Of a DNA stretch of 64,000 nt, positions 8,410-18,107 are shown piece by piece. How positions within the stretch are numbered: the first letter of the stretch is position 1; each line of letters opens with the position of its first letter. The position numbers and the translations under genes are program-made. This stretch comes from Actinomadura rudentiformis (GTDB lineage: Bacteria > Actinomycetota > Actinomycetes > Streptosporangiales > Streptosporangiaceae), in contig NZ_WBMT01000024.1 of assembly GCF_008923185.1 (NCBI RefSeq), positions 1-64,000 of the forward strand. The letters are read 5' to 3'. Below the pieces are notes generated by a model, which was not told the origin of the DNA, did not search any database, and saw only the letters and a list, made by a program, of their open reading frames with translations.

Positions 8410-9485
8410 CGTCGTGGATCACCCGGGAGACCTTCCCGGCCGGCCGCGCCGCCGCGGGCCTCCTGCACGTCTCCCCGGAAGGCGACCTGGTCGCCCCGCT
8501 CTCCGCCGCCGACCGCACGACCGCGCTCGAACTGGCCGCCGCGACCCTGCGCGCGGCGGGGATCGGCGAGTCCGACCGCGTCGTCGTCGCGCTGAACAAC
8601 GACGGCGAGCCCGCCGGATCGCTGATCGCGGAGGCCGCAGCCGAGGTCGCCCAGGCCGCCGCGTCGGTCGGGGCCCGCGGACGGATGCGCCTGCACACCG
8701 CGCTGGAGAAGGTACGCGCCACGACGCTCGTCATCACCCCGACCGGGGCGATGGACTTCCTGGCCCGGCTGCACCTGGAGTTCCTGCTCGACCCGCTCGA
8801 CCTGGAGCTGCGGCACATCCTGCTCGTCGGCGAGATCCCCTCCCCCAACACCTACGCGCAGCTCGCCTCCGAGTTCGAGGCGTCGGTGCGGGAGCTCTAC
8901 GCCGACCCGTTCTTCGGCGTCCCGATCGCGCAGCGCACTGCCGCTGACGCCGCGTACACCCCGGTCCGCGAGGGGCTCCTCGGCCTCGCGCCACTGGACA
9001 AGGACGCTTCTCTGGACGCCCCGTACACCGAGGGACTGGCCGAGCTCGTCGTCACGCCCGCCTGGCACTCGACCCTCGGCGACGCCACCCTGCGCACCGG
9101 CCAAGCCGTGCGGCTCGCAGGCGGCGAGGACGGCGTGCCGGCACCGGCGCACACCGTCGGCGAACACGTCCTGGTCCGGGGCCGCTGGTTGTCGATCCCC
9201 AAGGTGGCCGCGGCGCTCACCCGCATCGACGGCGTCACCCACTGGGATCTGCGGGTCACGCGCGAAGGCACCCTGGACGCCGCCGCGCTGCACATCACGT
9301 TCGGCCGTGACTCCCTCATCAAGAACCCGATGTGGAAGTCGCGGATCGTCCAGGCGCTCTACGCGATCACGCCGATCTCCATCGAGGTCGTCATCGAACC
9401 CGAGGTCTCCGAGGAGCGGCGGCCCGGCACCGTCACCGACGAGCGCGGCCACCACCTCGGCCGCGACCGCGCACACCCTGCCTGA
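8406..9485 (+). CDS. degenerate PaaK-like adenylate-forming protein
   Basis: A 359-residue protein resembling phenylacetate-CoA ligases from their middle region onward: GIGESDRVVVALNNDG, LVITPTGAMDFLARLHLEF, LRHILLVGEI, then a C-terminal PaaK-like domain (VGEHVLVRGRWLSIPKVAAALTRIDGV). It lacks about 80 N-terminal residues of PaaK (usual length near 430). The phosphate-binding loop, normally S-S-G-T-T-G-K-P, is represented only by SPEGDLVAP near residue 24. ATP-dependent ligase activity is therefore doubtful; a scaffold or CoA-ester-binding partner role is possible. The GTG start overlaps the upstream stop (GTGA), so translational coupling and stoichiometric expression are likely. Confidence 0.65.
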   Translation: MTSWITRETFPAGRAAAGLLHVSPEGDLVAPLSAADRTTALELAAATLRAAGIGESDRVVVALNNDGEPAGSLIAEAAAEVAQAAASVGARGRMRLHTALEKVRATTLVITPTGAMDFLARLHLEFLLDPLDLELRHILLVGEIPSPNTYAQLASEFEASVRELYADPFFGVPIAQRTAADAAYTPVREGLLGLAPLDKDASLDAPYTEGLAELVVTPAWHSTLGDATLRTGQAVRLAGGEDGVPAPAHTVGEHVLVRGRWLSIPKVAAALTRIDGVTHWDLRVTREGTLDAAALHITFGRDSLIKNPMWKSRIVQALYAITPISIEVVIEPEVSEERRPGTVTDERGHHLGRDRAHPA

Positions 9486-9526
9486 AGAACCGGCCTAGAG
9501 AGCCTGCCTATGAACCGGCCTAGAGA
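9486..9526 (+). repeat. 15-bp direct repeat in the PaaK-like/fadD spacer
   Basis: The sequence GAACCGGCCTAGAGA occurs twice (9486-9500 and 9512-9526) within the 56-bp spacer between the PaaK-like gene and the CoA ligase gene. It carries in-frame TAG codons and no coding potential; probably a small duplication. Confidence 0.6.
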
Positions 9527-9541
9527 CCCCGGGAGGGCGTG

Positions 9542-11161
<1,620 letters not shown>

Positions 11162-11164
11162 GAC

Positions 11165-11226
11165 TCAGCACGGCGATTCAGCACGGCGATTCAGCACGGC
11201 GATTCAGCACGGCGATTCAGCACGGC
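11165..11226. repeat. 13-bp tandem repeat between convergent genes
   Basis: Four full copies and one partial copy of TCAGCACGGCGAT run head to tail from 11165, filling the space between the fadD stop and the end of the DUF35 gene. The last copy encodes the Pro-Cys-stop end of the DUF35 protein on the minus strand, so every unit carries a duplicated minus-strand TGA. Slippage of the gene end is the simplest origin; a role in transcription arrest is possible but unproven. Confidence 0.85.
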
Positions 11227-11630
11227 CGCCAGTGGACGACGGTCGTCTCGTCGTCCACGTCCACGAAGACCGCCTCGACCGGGAGGCCCGGCCGGAGGTC
11301 CTCGGCGTCGCCGTCCACGAGGTTGCCGTACATCAGCAGGTCGTCGCCCTCGTCCAGCCGGACGAGCAGCACCGGGAACGGCACCTCGTCGGCCATCGAC
11401 CGCATGAAGACCTGATGGTTGACGATCCAGCTGTAGACCTTGGCCCTGCCCTGGACCGGCACCCACTCGTACGACCGGCACCGGCAGCGGTTGCAGATCG
11501 CGCGGGCGGGGAATCGCAGCGTCCCGCAGTCCTCGCACCGCTGCACGATCAGCTCGTGGCGCCGCACCGCCGCCCACCACGGCGCGGAGTCCCGGTCCGC
11601 CTCCGGCCGCGGACGCTGGCCAAGACTCAT
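11217..11630 (-). CDS. DUF35 OB-fold protein with zinc ribbon
   Basis: A 137-residue two-domain protein: an N-terminal rubredoxin-like zinc ribbon with CEDC and CNRC pairs (roughly residues 32-50), then an OB fold (AKVYSWIVNHQVF.., GNLVDGD). DUF35 proteins pair with thiolase-fold partners; in steroid side-chain catabolism a ChsH2-type DUF35 domain activates the retro-aldolase Ltp2. Here its ATG overlaps the stop of the thiolase-like gene (ATGA), so the two are translationally coupled and probably form a complex. It binds acyl-CoA in known homologues. Confidence 0.85.
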   Translation of the reverse strand: MSLGQRPRPEADRDSAPWWAAVRRHELIVQRCEDCGTLRFPARAICNRCRCRSYEWVPVQGRAKVYSWIVNHQVFMRSMADEVPFPVLLVRLDEGDDLLMYGNLVDGDAEDLRPGLPVEAVFVDVDDETTVVHWRPC

Positions 11631-12802
11631 GTGTCGCTCCTGAGGATCAGCGCCGAGGTGCCGGCGAGGACGTATCCGGGCTGGGCGGTCGACAGTGCCA
11701 CCTCGGCGCCGTCCACCTGGCGGTCACCGGCGTCGCCGCGCAGCTGGGCGACCGCCTCGGCGATGTGGTTGATGCCGTGCACGTATCCCTCGGACAGGAA
11801 GCCGCCGTGGGTGTTGACGGGCAGCGTGCCGTCCAGGGCCGTGGCGCCGGACTCCACGAACGGGCCGCCCTCGCCCTTCTCGCAGAAGCCGTAGTCCTCC
11901 AGTTGCACGAGGACGGAGTAGGTGAAGCAGTCGTAGAGCTCCGCCACGTCGATGTCGCCGGGCCCGACGCCCGCCATGGCGTAGAGGCGCGGCGCCATGC
12001 GCGCGGCTTCCGTCACGGTGAAATCCGTCCCGTACGCCGCGCTCCCGGCCCCGGAGAAGAAGGAGTCGCCTCCTCCCCATACCGCGCCTGAGACGAGCAC
12101 AGGCGTGCGCCTGAGGTCGCGGGCGCGTTCGCGCGAGGTGACGACGACGGCGCAGGCGCCGTCGGTCTCCAGGCAGCAGTCGAGCATCCGCAGCGGCTCG
12201 GCGATCCAGCGGGAGGCGAGGTAGTCGTCGAGCGTGATCGGGTCGCGCTTGAGCGCCCGCGCGTTCTTGACCGCGTTGGCCCGCTGCTGGACCGCGATCT
12301 GGCCGAACTGCTCGTGCGTGGTGCCGTAGGCGTTCATGTGCGCCCGTGCGAACATCGCGAACTGCTGCGGCGGCGCGAAGTACCCGTACGGCGCCTGATA
12401 CTGCATGTCGAAGATCGGCGCCGGGGCCCGTCCCGTACCGCCCATCCGGAACTCCGAACGCGCGTTGATGGCGCGGTAGCAGACCACGGTCTCGGCGACC
12501 CCGGCCGCGACCGCCATGGCCGCCTGCCCGATCACCGAGTGCGAGACGCTGCCGCCGCCGAACTGGTCGAGGTACCAGGACACCTCCGGCACGCCGAGCG
12601 CGGGCGCCACCACCCACGGCGGCGTCGAGTCGCCCACCCGGTGCGTGGCGAGCCCGTCCACCTCGTCCACGGCCAGTCCGGCGTCCTCCAGCGCCGCGAG
12701 GATCGCGTCGACCGCCAGCGTCAGCGTGGAGACCCCGGAGTCCTTGCTGAACGGGGTGTAGCCGACTCCGGCGATCGCCGTCCGGTCCCGAAAGCTCCCC
12801 AC
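11627..12802 (-). CDS. thiolase-fold lipid-transfer-like protein (probable Ltp2-type retro-aldolase)
   Basis: A 391-residue thiolase-superfamily protein (starting VGSFRDRTAIAGVG). GTG 12802 follows GGGAGGG. The thiolase C-terminal signature is present (VNTHGGFLSEGYVHGINH), as is DCCLETDGACAVV. At the position of the classical acylated cysteine (usually N-C-S/A-T-G) it reads GGGSVSHSV, so Claisen thiolysis is unlikely. Absence of that Cys, together with a coupled DUF35 partner, is the pattern of Ltp2-like aldolases that cleave beta-hydroxyacyl-CoA side chains. KstR2-type site B lies 18 bp upstream of the start codon. Confidence 0.8.
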   Translation of the reverse strand: MGSFRDRTAIAGVGYTPFSKDSGVSTLTLAVDAILAALEDAGLAVDEVDGLATHRVGDSTPPWVVAPALGVPEVSWYLDQFGGGSVSHSVIGQAAMAVAAGVAETVVCYRAINARSEFRMGGTGRAPAPIFDMQYQAPYGYFAPPQQFAMFARAHMNAYGTTHEQFGQIAVQQRANAVKNARALKRDPITLDDYLASRWIAEPLRMLDCCLETDGACAVVVTSRERARDLRRTPVLVSGAVWGGGDSFFSGAGSAAYGTDFTVTEAARMAPRLYAMAGVGPGDIDVAELYDCFTYSVLVQLEDYGFCEKGEGGPFVESGATALDGTLPVNTHGGFLSEGYVHGINHIAEAVAQLRGDAGDRQVDGAEVALSTAQPGYVLAGTSALILRSDT

Positions 12803-12819
12803 ACGCCCTCCCTTAGCCG

Positions 12820-12833
12820 AGCAAGCGCTTGGC
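12820..12833 (-). promoter_or_regulatory. KstR2-type operator, site B
   Basis: AGCAAGCGCTTGGC matches AnCAAGnnCTTGnT except for the last base. It sits 18 bp upstream of the GTG of the thiolase-fold gene, just 5' of its ribosome-binding site, positioned to block transcription. Confidence 0.75.
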
Positions 12834-12984
12834 CGCGACACTGCCCCGACTCTACTCAACGGCGCCCGGATCGGTCCAGGGACCTAGGCCGAGCGGGACT
12901 TTGGACCGATTTCGGCCTGGATCGGAATCAACGGGGCGACCTGTGCCTTTGAATGGCTGTGGACGACGGGAGACCCGGTTCGGC

Positions 12985-13014
12985 TTGACACCCGGAACCG
13001 CGCCGCCCTATCGT
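12985..13014 (+). promoter_or_regulatory. sigma70-like promoter of the flavin reductase gene
   Basis: TTGACA (12985-12990) and TATCGT (13009-13014) are separated by 18 bp. The -10 abuts operator site C (13015-13032), which would cover the transcription start, a classic repressor geometry. Confidence 0.6.
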
Positions 13015-13032
13015 CCAAGCAAGCGCTTGGCT
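13015..13032 (+). promoter_or_regulatory. KstR2-type operator, site C
   Basis: CCAAGCAAGCGCTTGG followed by CT: the core AGCAAGCGCTTGGC (13018-13031) fits the KstR2 consensus except for the last base. It is placed directly downstream of the -10 box of the flavin reductase promoter. Confidence 0.75.
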
Positions 13033-13051
13033 AAGAGAAGGGTTGGATCAC

Positions 13052-13654
13052 ATGGCCGACGGAGCGACCGCAGCCGCCGCCTTCGTGCGTGATTCCACCC
13101 AGCGCCCCTCGGGCCAGGGAGTGGAAGGCCGCATGCAGGGATCCCCCAACGGCTCCACCGGAGCCCCGGTGACCGACATCGACGGCGCCCGGTTCCGGTC
13201 GGTGCTGGGCCGCTTCGCCACCGGGGTGGTCGCCATCACGGCGATCGACACCGAGTCCGGCCGCCCCACCGGGCTGGCCGCCAACTCGTTCACCTCGGTC
13301 TCGCTGGACCCGCCCCTGGTGGCCTTCTGCGTGGCGCACACCAGTACGACCTGGCCGCTGCTGCGCGGCGCCGACCGGCTCTGCATCAACATCCTGAGCG
13401 AGCCGCAGATGGAGGTCTGCAAGCAGCTGGCGATCAAGGGCGGTGACAAGTTCGCCAACATCGACTGGACCGAGTCGCCGAACGGCAGCCCGGTCATCGA
13501 GGGCGCGCTGGCCTGGATCGAGTGCGAGGTCGAGAGCGAGTACGTCGCCGGTGACCATGTGATCGTCGTGGCCCGGGTGCACCACCTCGACAAGCACCAC
13601 GACGGCGACCCGCTGCTGTTCTACAAGGGCGGCTACGGCCGCTTCGACGGCTAG
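13052..13654 (+). CDS. flavin reductase (HsaB-like)
   Basis: A 200-residue flavin-reductase-domain protein (PF01613 type) preceded by about 45 variable residues. Conserved parts are FRSVLGRFATGVVAIT, GLAANSFTSVSLDPPLVAFC, GDKFANIDW, GSPVIEGALAWIECEV and LLFYKGGYGRF. It is close to HsaB, which supplies reduced flavin to the HsaA monooxygenase in steroid A/B-ring degradation. No HsaA-type oxygenase is in the window, so the likely clients are the luciferase-like enzymes at 7342 and 44017. ATG 13052 is preceded by AAGGG; an in-frame TTG at 13043 is an alternative. Controlled by site C. Confidence 0.85.
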   Translation: MADGATAAAAFVRDSTQRPSGQGVEGRMQGSPNGSTGAPVTDIDGARFRSVLGRFATGVVAITAIDTESGRPTGLAANSFTSVSLDPPLVAFCVAHTSTTWPLLRGADRLCINILSEPQMEVCKQLAIKGGDKFANIDWTESPNGSPVIEGALAWIECEVESEYVAGDHVIVVARVHHLDKHHDGDPLLFYKGGYGRFDG

Positions 13655-13681
13655 GCCAGGCGGAACGGACCGCTCAGACGC

Positions 13682-14914
13682 TTAGACGCGGCTCTCTTCG
13701 GGGGAACGCAGGCGCGCGAGGACCTCCACGGGGTCCGCGAGGACATCCGCGAAGGCGAACTCGGCGGCGCCCACCAGGGTCGCGTCGTCGCCGAGCTCGG
13801 CGGTGCGCAGTTTCACATTCTCCCGCGGGGCGCTCAGCGCGTTGGTCGCGAGGGCGCTGCGCACCTGGGCCGCCGAGCCGAGGTAGATGTCGCGCAGGGT
13901 CCCGCCGAAGACGACCATTCCCGGGTTGAAGATGTTGACCAGGTTGGCGACGCCCCGGCCCAGCCAGTCGCCCACCCTGTGCAGCGCGTCGCGCGCCTGG
14001 ACGTCCCCGCGGTCGGCGGCGTCGACCACCGCGCGGATCGCGTCCCGGCCGCTGACGTCGGGCGACTCGGCGCGGCCCGCGTAGGCGAGCAGGGTCCGCT
14101 CCCCCACCTCGGCCTCCAGGCAGCCGCGCGCGCCGCAGCCGCACAGCCGCCCGCCGGGGTTGACCACCATGTGGCCGATCTCGCCGCCGTAGCCGTCCTG
14201 GCCGCCGAGCAGGCGCCCGCCGACGACGATCCCGCCGCCGAAACCCACGTCGCCGTGCAGGTAGATCAGGTCGTCGCAGCCGATGCCGACGCCGCGCACA
14301 TGCTCGGCAAGCGCACCCAGGTTGGCGTCGTTGCAGACCGCGACCGGCAGGCCGAGCCCGAGCCGCCGCGACAGCGCGTCGCCCAGCGACACGTCGCCCA
14401 CCTCGAGGTTGGGCGCGAACCTGATGACGTCGTCGGAGCGCCGCACCGTGCCCGGAAAGGCCATCGCCGCGCCGACGCAGACCGCGTCACGGCCGGCCTT
14501 GCGCGTGAGCGCACGGGCCGCTCCGGCCAGCGCGCCGACCGTCTCGTTGGGGTCGAACTCACCGCGGGTGCGCGTTGCCTCGCGGCGGTCGAGAATCGTT
14601 CCGCCGAGCCCGACCCGGGCGACCGCGAGCCGGTCCACGCCGAGGTCGAACGCCAGCACGTACACGCGGGTGCCCTCGGGCCGCACCACCAGCGACGGGC
14701 GGCCGGCCCGCCGCCCGGGCCCGCGCGGCAGCTCCTCGCGGACCAGCCCGGCCGCGGTCAGATCGGCCGTGAGCGCCATGATCGTGCTGCGGTTGAGCCC
14801 CATGGCCTCGGCGAGCGTCGCGCGCGAGGACGGCCCGCGCAGGTGCACGAACCGCAGCAACGTGCCGAGATTGTGCCGCCGGATCTCCTCCGGCGACGGG
14901 CCCGCCTTCATCAT
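13682..14914 (-). CDS. ROK-family transcriptional regulator
   Basis: A 410-residue repressor of the XylR/NagC type: an N-terminal winged helix-turn-helix (RATLAEAMGLNRSTIMALTADLTAAGLV, residues about 32-60) and a ROK sugar-kinase-fold domain with the zinc motif GGRLCGCGARGCLEAEVG and the ATP-site-like DLGVDRLAVARV. Sugar or sugar-phosphate binding is expected to control DNA binding. Last gene of the sugar ABC operon; its ATG overlaps the stop of the ATPase gene by 4 bp, so it very likely regulates that operon, perhaps at the palindromes upstream of 19187. Confidence 0.88.
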   Translation of the reverse strand: MMKAGPSPEEIRRHNLGTLLRFVHLRGPSSRATLAEAMGLNRSTIMALTADLTAAGLVREELPRGPGRRAGRPSLVVRPEGTRVYVLAFDLGVDRLAVARVGLGGTILDRREATRTRGEFDPNETVGALAGAARALTRKAGRDAVCVGAAMAFPGTVRRSDDVIRFAPNLEVGDVSLGDALSRRLGLGLPVAVCNDANLGALAEHVRGVGIGCDDLIYLHGDVGFGGGIVVGGRLLGGQDGYGGEIGHMVVNPGGRLCGCGARGCLEAEVGERTLLAYAGRAESPDVSGRDAIRAVVDAADRGDVQARDALHRVGDWLGRGVANLVNIFNPGMVVFGGTLRDIYLGSAAQVRSALATNALSAPRENVKLRTAELGDDATLVGAAEFAFADVLADPVEVLARLRSPEESRV

Positions 14915-15669
14915 CGCGCCAGTCCCAGCTCACCGCTGCGCCCGGTCGTGATCAGCTCGACCACCTGGGCATGGGTGACGGAGGCCGTCGGCACCTGGGC
15001 GACCATGCGGCCGAGATAGAGCACCGCTATGCGGTCGGAGACGGCGAAGACGTCGTTCATGTTGTGCGAGATCAGCACGACGGCCAGCCCCTTGTCGGCG
15101 AGCCGCCGGACCAGCTCCAGCACCTGCTGGGTCTGCGCGACGCCGAGCGCGGCCGCCGGCTCGTCCAGCACGATGACCCGGCTCTCCCAGAGCACCGCGC
15201 GGGCGATGGCGACGGTCTGCCGCTGGCCGCCCGACAATGACGCCACCGGCGTCCGCACCGACGTGACCGTGCGGACCGAGAGTCCGGCCAGCGTCGTGGT
15301 CGCCAGCTCCTCCATCCCGGCGTCGTCGAGGGCGAGGCCGCGGCGCCGTTCCCGGCCGAGGAACATGTTCTGGACGATGCTGAGGTTCTCGCAGAGAGCC
15401 AGGTCCTGGTGGACGATGTCGATGCCGAGATCGGCGGCCTCCCGGGGACTGTTCACCCGGACCGGCTCGCCCTGGAAGAGGAAGTCGCCCGCGTCCCACG
15501 GGTGGATGCCGCCGATGCAGTTGACCAGCGTCGTCTTGCCCGCACCGTTGTCGCCGACGAGCGCGGTGACCTCACCTGGGTACGCGGTGAACGCCACTTC
15601 GTGCAGAACTTTGACCGGACCGAAGCTCTTGTCGATTCCGCGCAGGTCCAAGAGAGGTGTCGCTGGCAT
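14911..15669 (-). CDS. sugar ABC importer ATP-binding protein (ATPase 1)
   Basis: A 252-residue single-domain CUT2/FrcA-like ATPase. Walker A GDNGAGKTT, Q-loop HQDLAL, signature LSGGQRQTVAIA, Walker B VIVLDEPAAALG and switch His in LISHNMND are all intact. ATG 15669 follows a GGGAG site. It is similar throughout to the second ATPase at 17125 (same MFLGRER, NMNDVF and TGRSGELGLA segments), so the two are paralogues made by duplication. Together they could form a heterodimeric motor on the permease encoded between them. Confidence 0.9.
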   Translation of the reverse strand: MPATPLLDLRGIDKSFGPVKVLHEVAFTAYPGEVTALVGDNGAGKTTLVNCIGGIHPWDAGDFLFQGEPVRVNSPREAADLGIDIVHQDLALCENLSIVQNMFLGRERRRGLALDDAGMEELATTTLAGLSVRTVTSVRTPVASLSGGQRQTVAIARAVLWESRVIVLDEPAAALGVAQTQQVLELVRRLADKGLAVVLISHNMNDVFAVSDRIAVLYLGRMVAQVPTASVTHAQVVELITTGRSGELGLAR

Positions 15670-15809
15670 TCCCGGGGGCTCCCACCGTGACGCGTCTCCG
15701 GCCAGGGAGAAGCGGTCGTGGTCGCTGAGCGTACCAGTCCTGTTCTCCCTGCCCGGAGTCGCGAACGGCATGTTCAACCCCCTGTGGGTGGCCGCTGGGC
15801 CCCTTCGTC

Positions 15810-17114
15810 TCAGCGTCCGGACGCCGAGCGCTGGCGGCGGGCCAGCGCGTCGATGCTCGCCGCGAGCAGCAGGACGCCACCGGTGATGAGCATGTTGAGG
15901 TAGGCCTTGGCGCCGAGCAGGCCGAGCCCGTTGGCGATGATCGAGACGACCAGGCCACCGAGGATGGCGTCGCGCGCCTTGCCCTTGCCGCCGAAGAGGC
16001 TGGTGCCGCCGATGACCGCGGCGCCGACCGCGAACAGCAGCTCGTTGCCGCCGCCGGAGGCGGTCGCGACCGAGTTGAGCCGGGACGCCGCCACGATGCC
16101 GCTGACCGCCGCGAGCGTGGACGCGATCATGAAGACGGACATCCGGAGCCGGGTCACGTTGATGCCCGCGCGCCGCGCCGCCTCGGCGTTGCCGCCGACG
16201 GCGTACAGGTGCCGCCCGTACGGCGTCCGGGACAGCACGAAGCTCGCGATGATGAACAGCACGGCGACCAGCAGCACACCCCACGGCACCCCGGCCACGG
16301 TGATCAGCGGGCTCGGCGCGCGGTCCCGGCTCAGCAGGAACGTGCCGAACAGCAGCGCCGCACCGACCACCGCGACCTGCCCGACGACCAGCTGGATCGG
16401 CCGCGCGGCCAGGTTGCGCTGGTGCTGCCGACGCCAGCGGCCCAGCTGCACGGCCGCATAGCCGGCGGTGCAGACCACGGCCAGGAGCCAGCCCGCCCAG
16501 ATGGGCATGTTCTTGTTCGCCAGCGCGACCACGACGTCGTCGCGGACCGGGACGGTGCCGCCCTCACCGATGAGCCGCAGCGTGACACCCTGCAGGCCGA
16601 GGAAGAGCGCCAGCGTGACGACGAACGACGGGATGCGGATCACCGACACGAGCCAGCCGATCGCGCCTCCGATGACCAGGCCGGTGGCCAGCGCGGCGAG
16701 CACCGCCACGTACCAGGGCTGCTCCGCGTCGACCATCAGCTTGGCCATGACGGCCGCGCAGACGCCGCCGGTCACGCCGGCGGACAGGTCGATCTCGCCG
16801 AGCAGCAGGACGAAGATCAGTCCCATCGCCAGGATCGTCACCGGCAGCGCCTGGGTGAACAGGTTGGCGATGTTCTGCGAGCTCAGGAACGTCTCCGGGC
16901 GGAGTATCCAGAACAGCAGGATGAGCCCGCCCATGCCGAGGAGCGCGGGCAAAGCGCCGAGCTCTCCGCCTCGCAGGCGGGTCAGGTAGTCGCGCACAGC
17001 CGACCCCACGTCGTGCGCGCGGCGGTCGGCGGCGAAGTCCGAGTCCGCCAGCTTCACGGCGGCTCCCTTCGTGCCGTTGGGAGGTGCGGTGGATGGTGAT
17101 GATTCCATGGACAT
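15810..17114 (-). CDS. sugar ABC importer permease (CUT2/XylH-like)
   Basis: A 434-residue permease of the BPD_transp_2 family with an N-terminal cytosolic segment and about 10-11 TM helices. Typical motifs are GLIFVLLLGEIDLSAG, SFVVTLALFLGLQGV, GRHLYAVGGNAEAARRAGI and GAAVIGGTSLFGGKG. It is longer than RbsC (about 320) and close to XylH (about 390), owing to an extra basic loop (RWRRQHQRNL). It sits between the two ATPase genes and would form the membrane channel, probably for a pentose or related sugar; the substrate is not determinable from sequence. Confidence 0.9.
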   Translation of the reverse strand: MSMESSPSTAPPNGTKGAAVKLADSDFAADRRAHDVGSAVRDYLTRLRGGELGALPALLGMGGLILLFWILRPETFLSSQNIANLFTQALPVTILAMGLIFVLLLGEIDLSAGVTGGVCAAVMAKLMVDAEQPWYVAVLAALATGLVIGGAIGWLVSVIRIPSFVVTLALFLGLQGVTLRLIGEGGTVPVRDDVVVALANKNMPIWAGWLLAVVCTAGYAAVQLGRWRRQHQRNLAARPIQLVVGQVAVVGAALLFGTFLLSRDRAPSPLITVAGVPWGVLLVAVLFIIASFVLSRTPYGRHLYAVGGNAEAARRAGINVTRLRMSVFMIASTLAAVSGIVAASRLNSVATASGGGNELLFAVGAAVIGGTSLFGGKGKARDAILGGLVVSIIANGLGLLGAKAYLNMLITGGVLLLAASIDALARRQRSASGR

Positions 17115-17124
17115 GGGGCCCCGA

Positions 17125-18012
17125 TCAGAGGTTCTCGGCCGCGGTCACGGGCGCCAGCCCGAGCTCGCCGGAGCGCCCGGCGGTGATCAGCTCGACCACC
17201 TGGCCGTGGGTGACCTCGGCGCGCGCCACGTCGGCCGCGACGCGGCCGAGGTAGAGCGCGGTGATCCGGTCGGCCACCTCGAAGACGTCGTTCATGTTGT
17301 GCGAGATCAGCACCACCGAGTGGCCGGTGTCGGCGAGCCGCCGCACCAGGTCGAGGACCTGGCGGGTCTGCGCGACGCCGAGCGCGGCCGTGGGCTCATC
17401 CAGGATGACGACCTTGGACTCCCACAGCGCGGCCTTGGCGATGGCGACGGTCTGCCGCTGCCCGCCGGACAGGCTCGCGACCTGCTGCCGCACGGACTTG
17501 ACGGTGCGGACAGACAGCCGCGCGAGCGTCTCGCGGGCGGCCTGCTCCATCGAGTCCTCGTCCAGTACGACGCCCTTGGTGCGCTCGCGGCCCAGGAACA
17601 TGTTCTGCACGATGTCGAGGTTGTCGGCCAGCGCGAGGTCCTGGTAGACGACCTCGATGCCGAGCGCCGCGGCGTCCCGGGGGCCGCTGATCGACACTTG
17701 GCGGCCCTCGAACTCGATGGTCCCCGAATCGATCGGGTGGATGCCCGCGATGCACTTGATCAGGGTCGACTTGCCGGCGCCGTTGTCGCCGACGAGGGCC
17801 GTCACCTGACCGGGACGCAGGGTGAAGTCCACGTCGTGCAGGACGTGGACGGCGCCGAAGCTCTTGTTGAGCCCGGTGATCCGGAGCACGGGAGTCTCGC
17901 CGCCCGGCGGGGTTCCGCCCCCGGGGGTGCCGCGCTCCGCGGGAGTACCGCTCTCGGCGGGGATGTCGTCGTCAGCGGGGATGCCGCCGTCGACGGGGCC
18001 GTGGTCTGCCAC
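17125..18012 (-). CDS. sugar ABC importer ATP-binding protein (ATPase 2)
   Basis: A 295-residue ATPase; the conserved domain starts near residue 43. Walker A GDNGAGKST, Q-loop YQDLAL, LSGGQRQTVAIA, Walker B VVILDEPTAALG and the switch His of LISHN are present. GTG 18012 is chosen because AGGAGG lies 7 nt upstream. The first 40 residues are a disordered Pro/Gly/Asp repeat not seen in ATPase 1. It lies directly after the binding-protein gene and 11 bp before the permease gene. Confidence 0.9.
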   Translation of the reverse strand: MADHGPVDGGIPADDDIPAESGTPAERGTPGGGTPPGGETPVLRITGLNKSFGAVHVLHDVDFTLRPGQVTALVGDNGAGKSTLIKCIAGIHPIDSGTIEFEGRQVSISGPRDAAALGIEVVYQDLALADNLDIVQNMFLGRERTKGVVLDEDSMEQAARETLARLSVRTVKSVRQQVASLSGGQRQTVAIAKAALWESKVVILDEPTAALGVAQTRQVLDLVRRLADTGHSVVLISHNMNDVFEVADRITALYLGRVAADVARAEVTHGQVVELITAGRSGELGLAPVTAAENL

Positions 18013-18107
18013 GCGATTGCCTCCTGGGGATTCGCCGGCCCGCGGCGGGGTCGCCGGGTCGCGTGCGGGGCGCGCCCCGGCGACCGCCACGGGTCAGCGA
18101 GGGGTCG

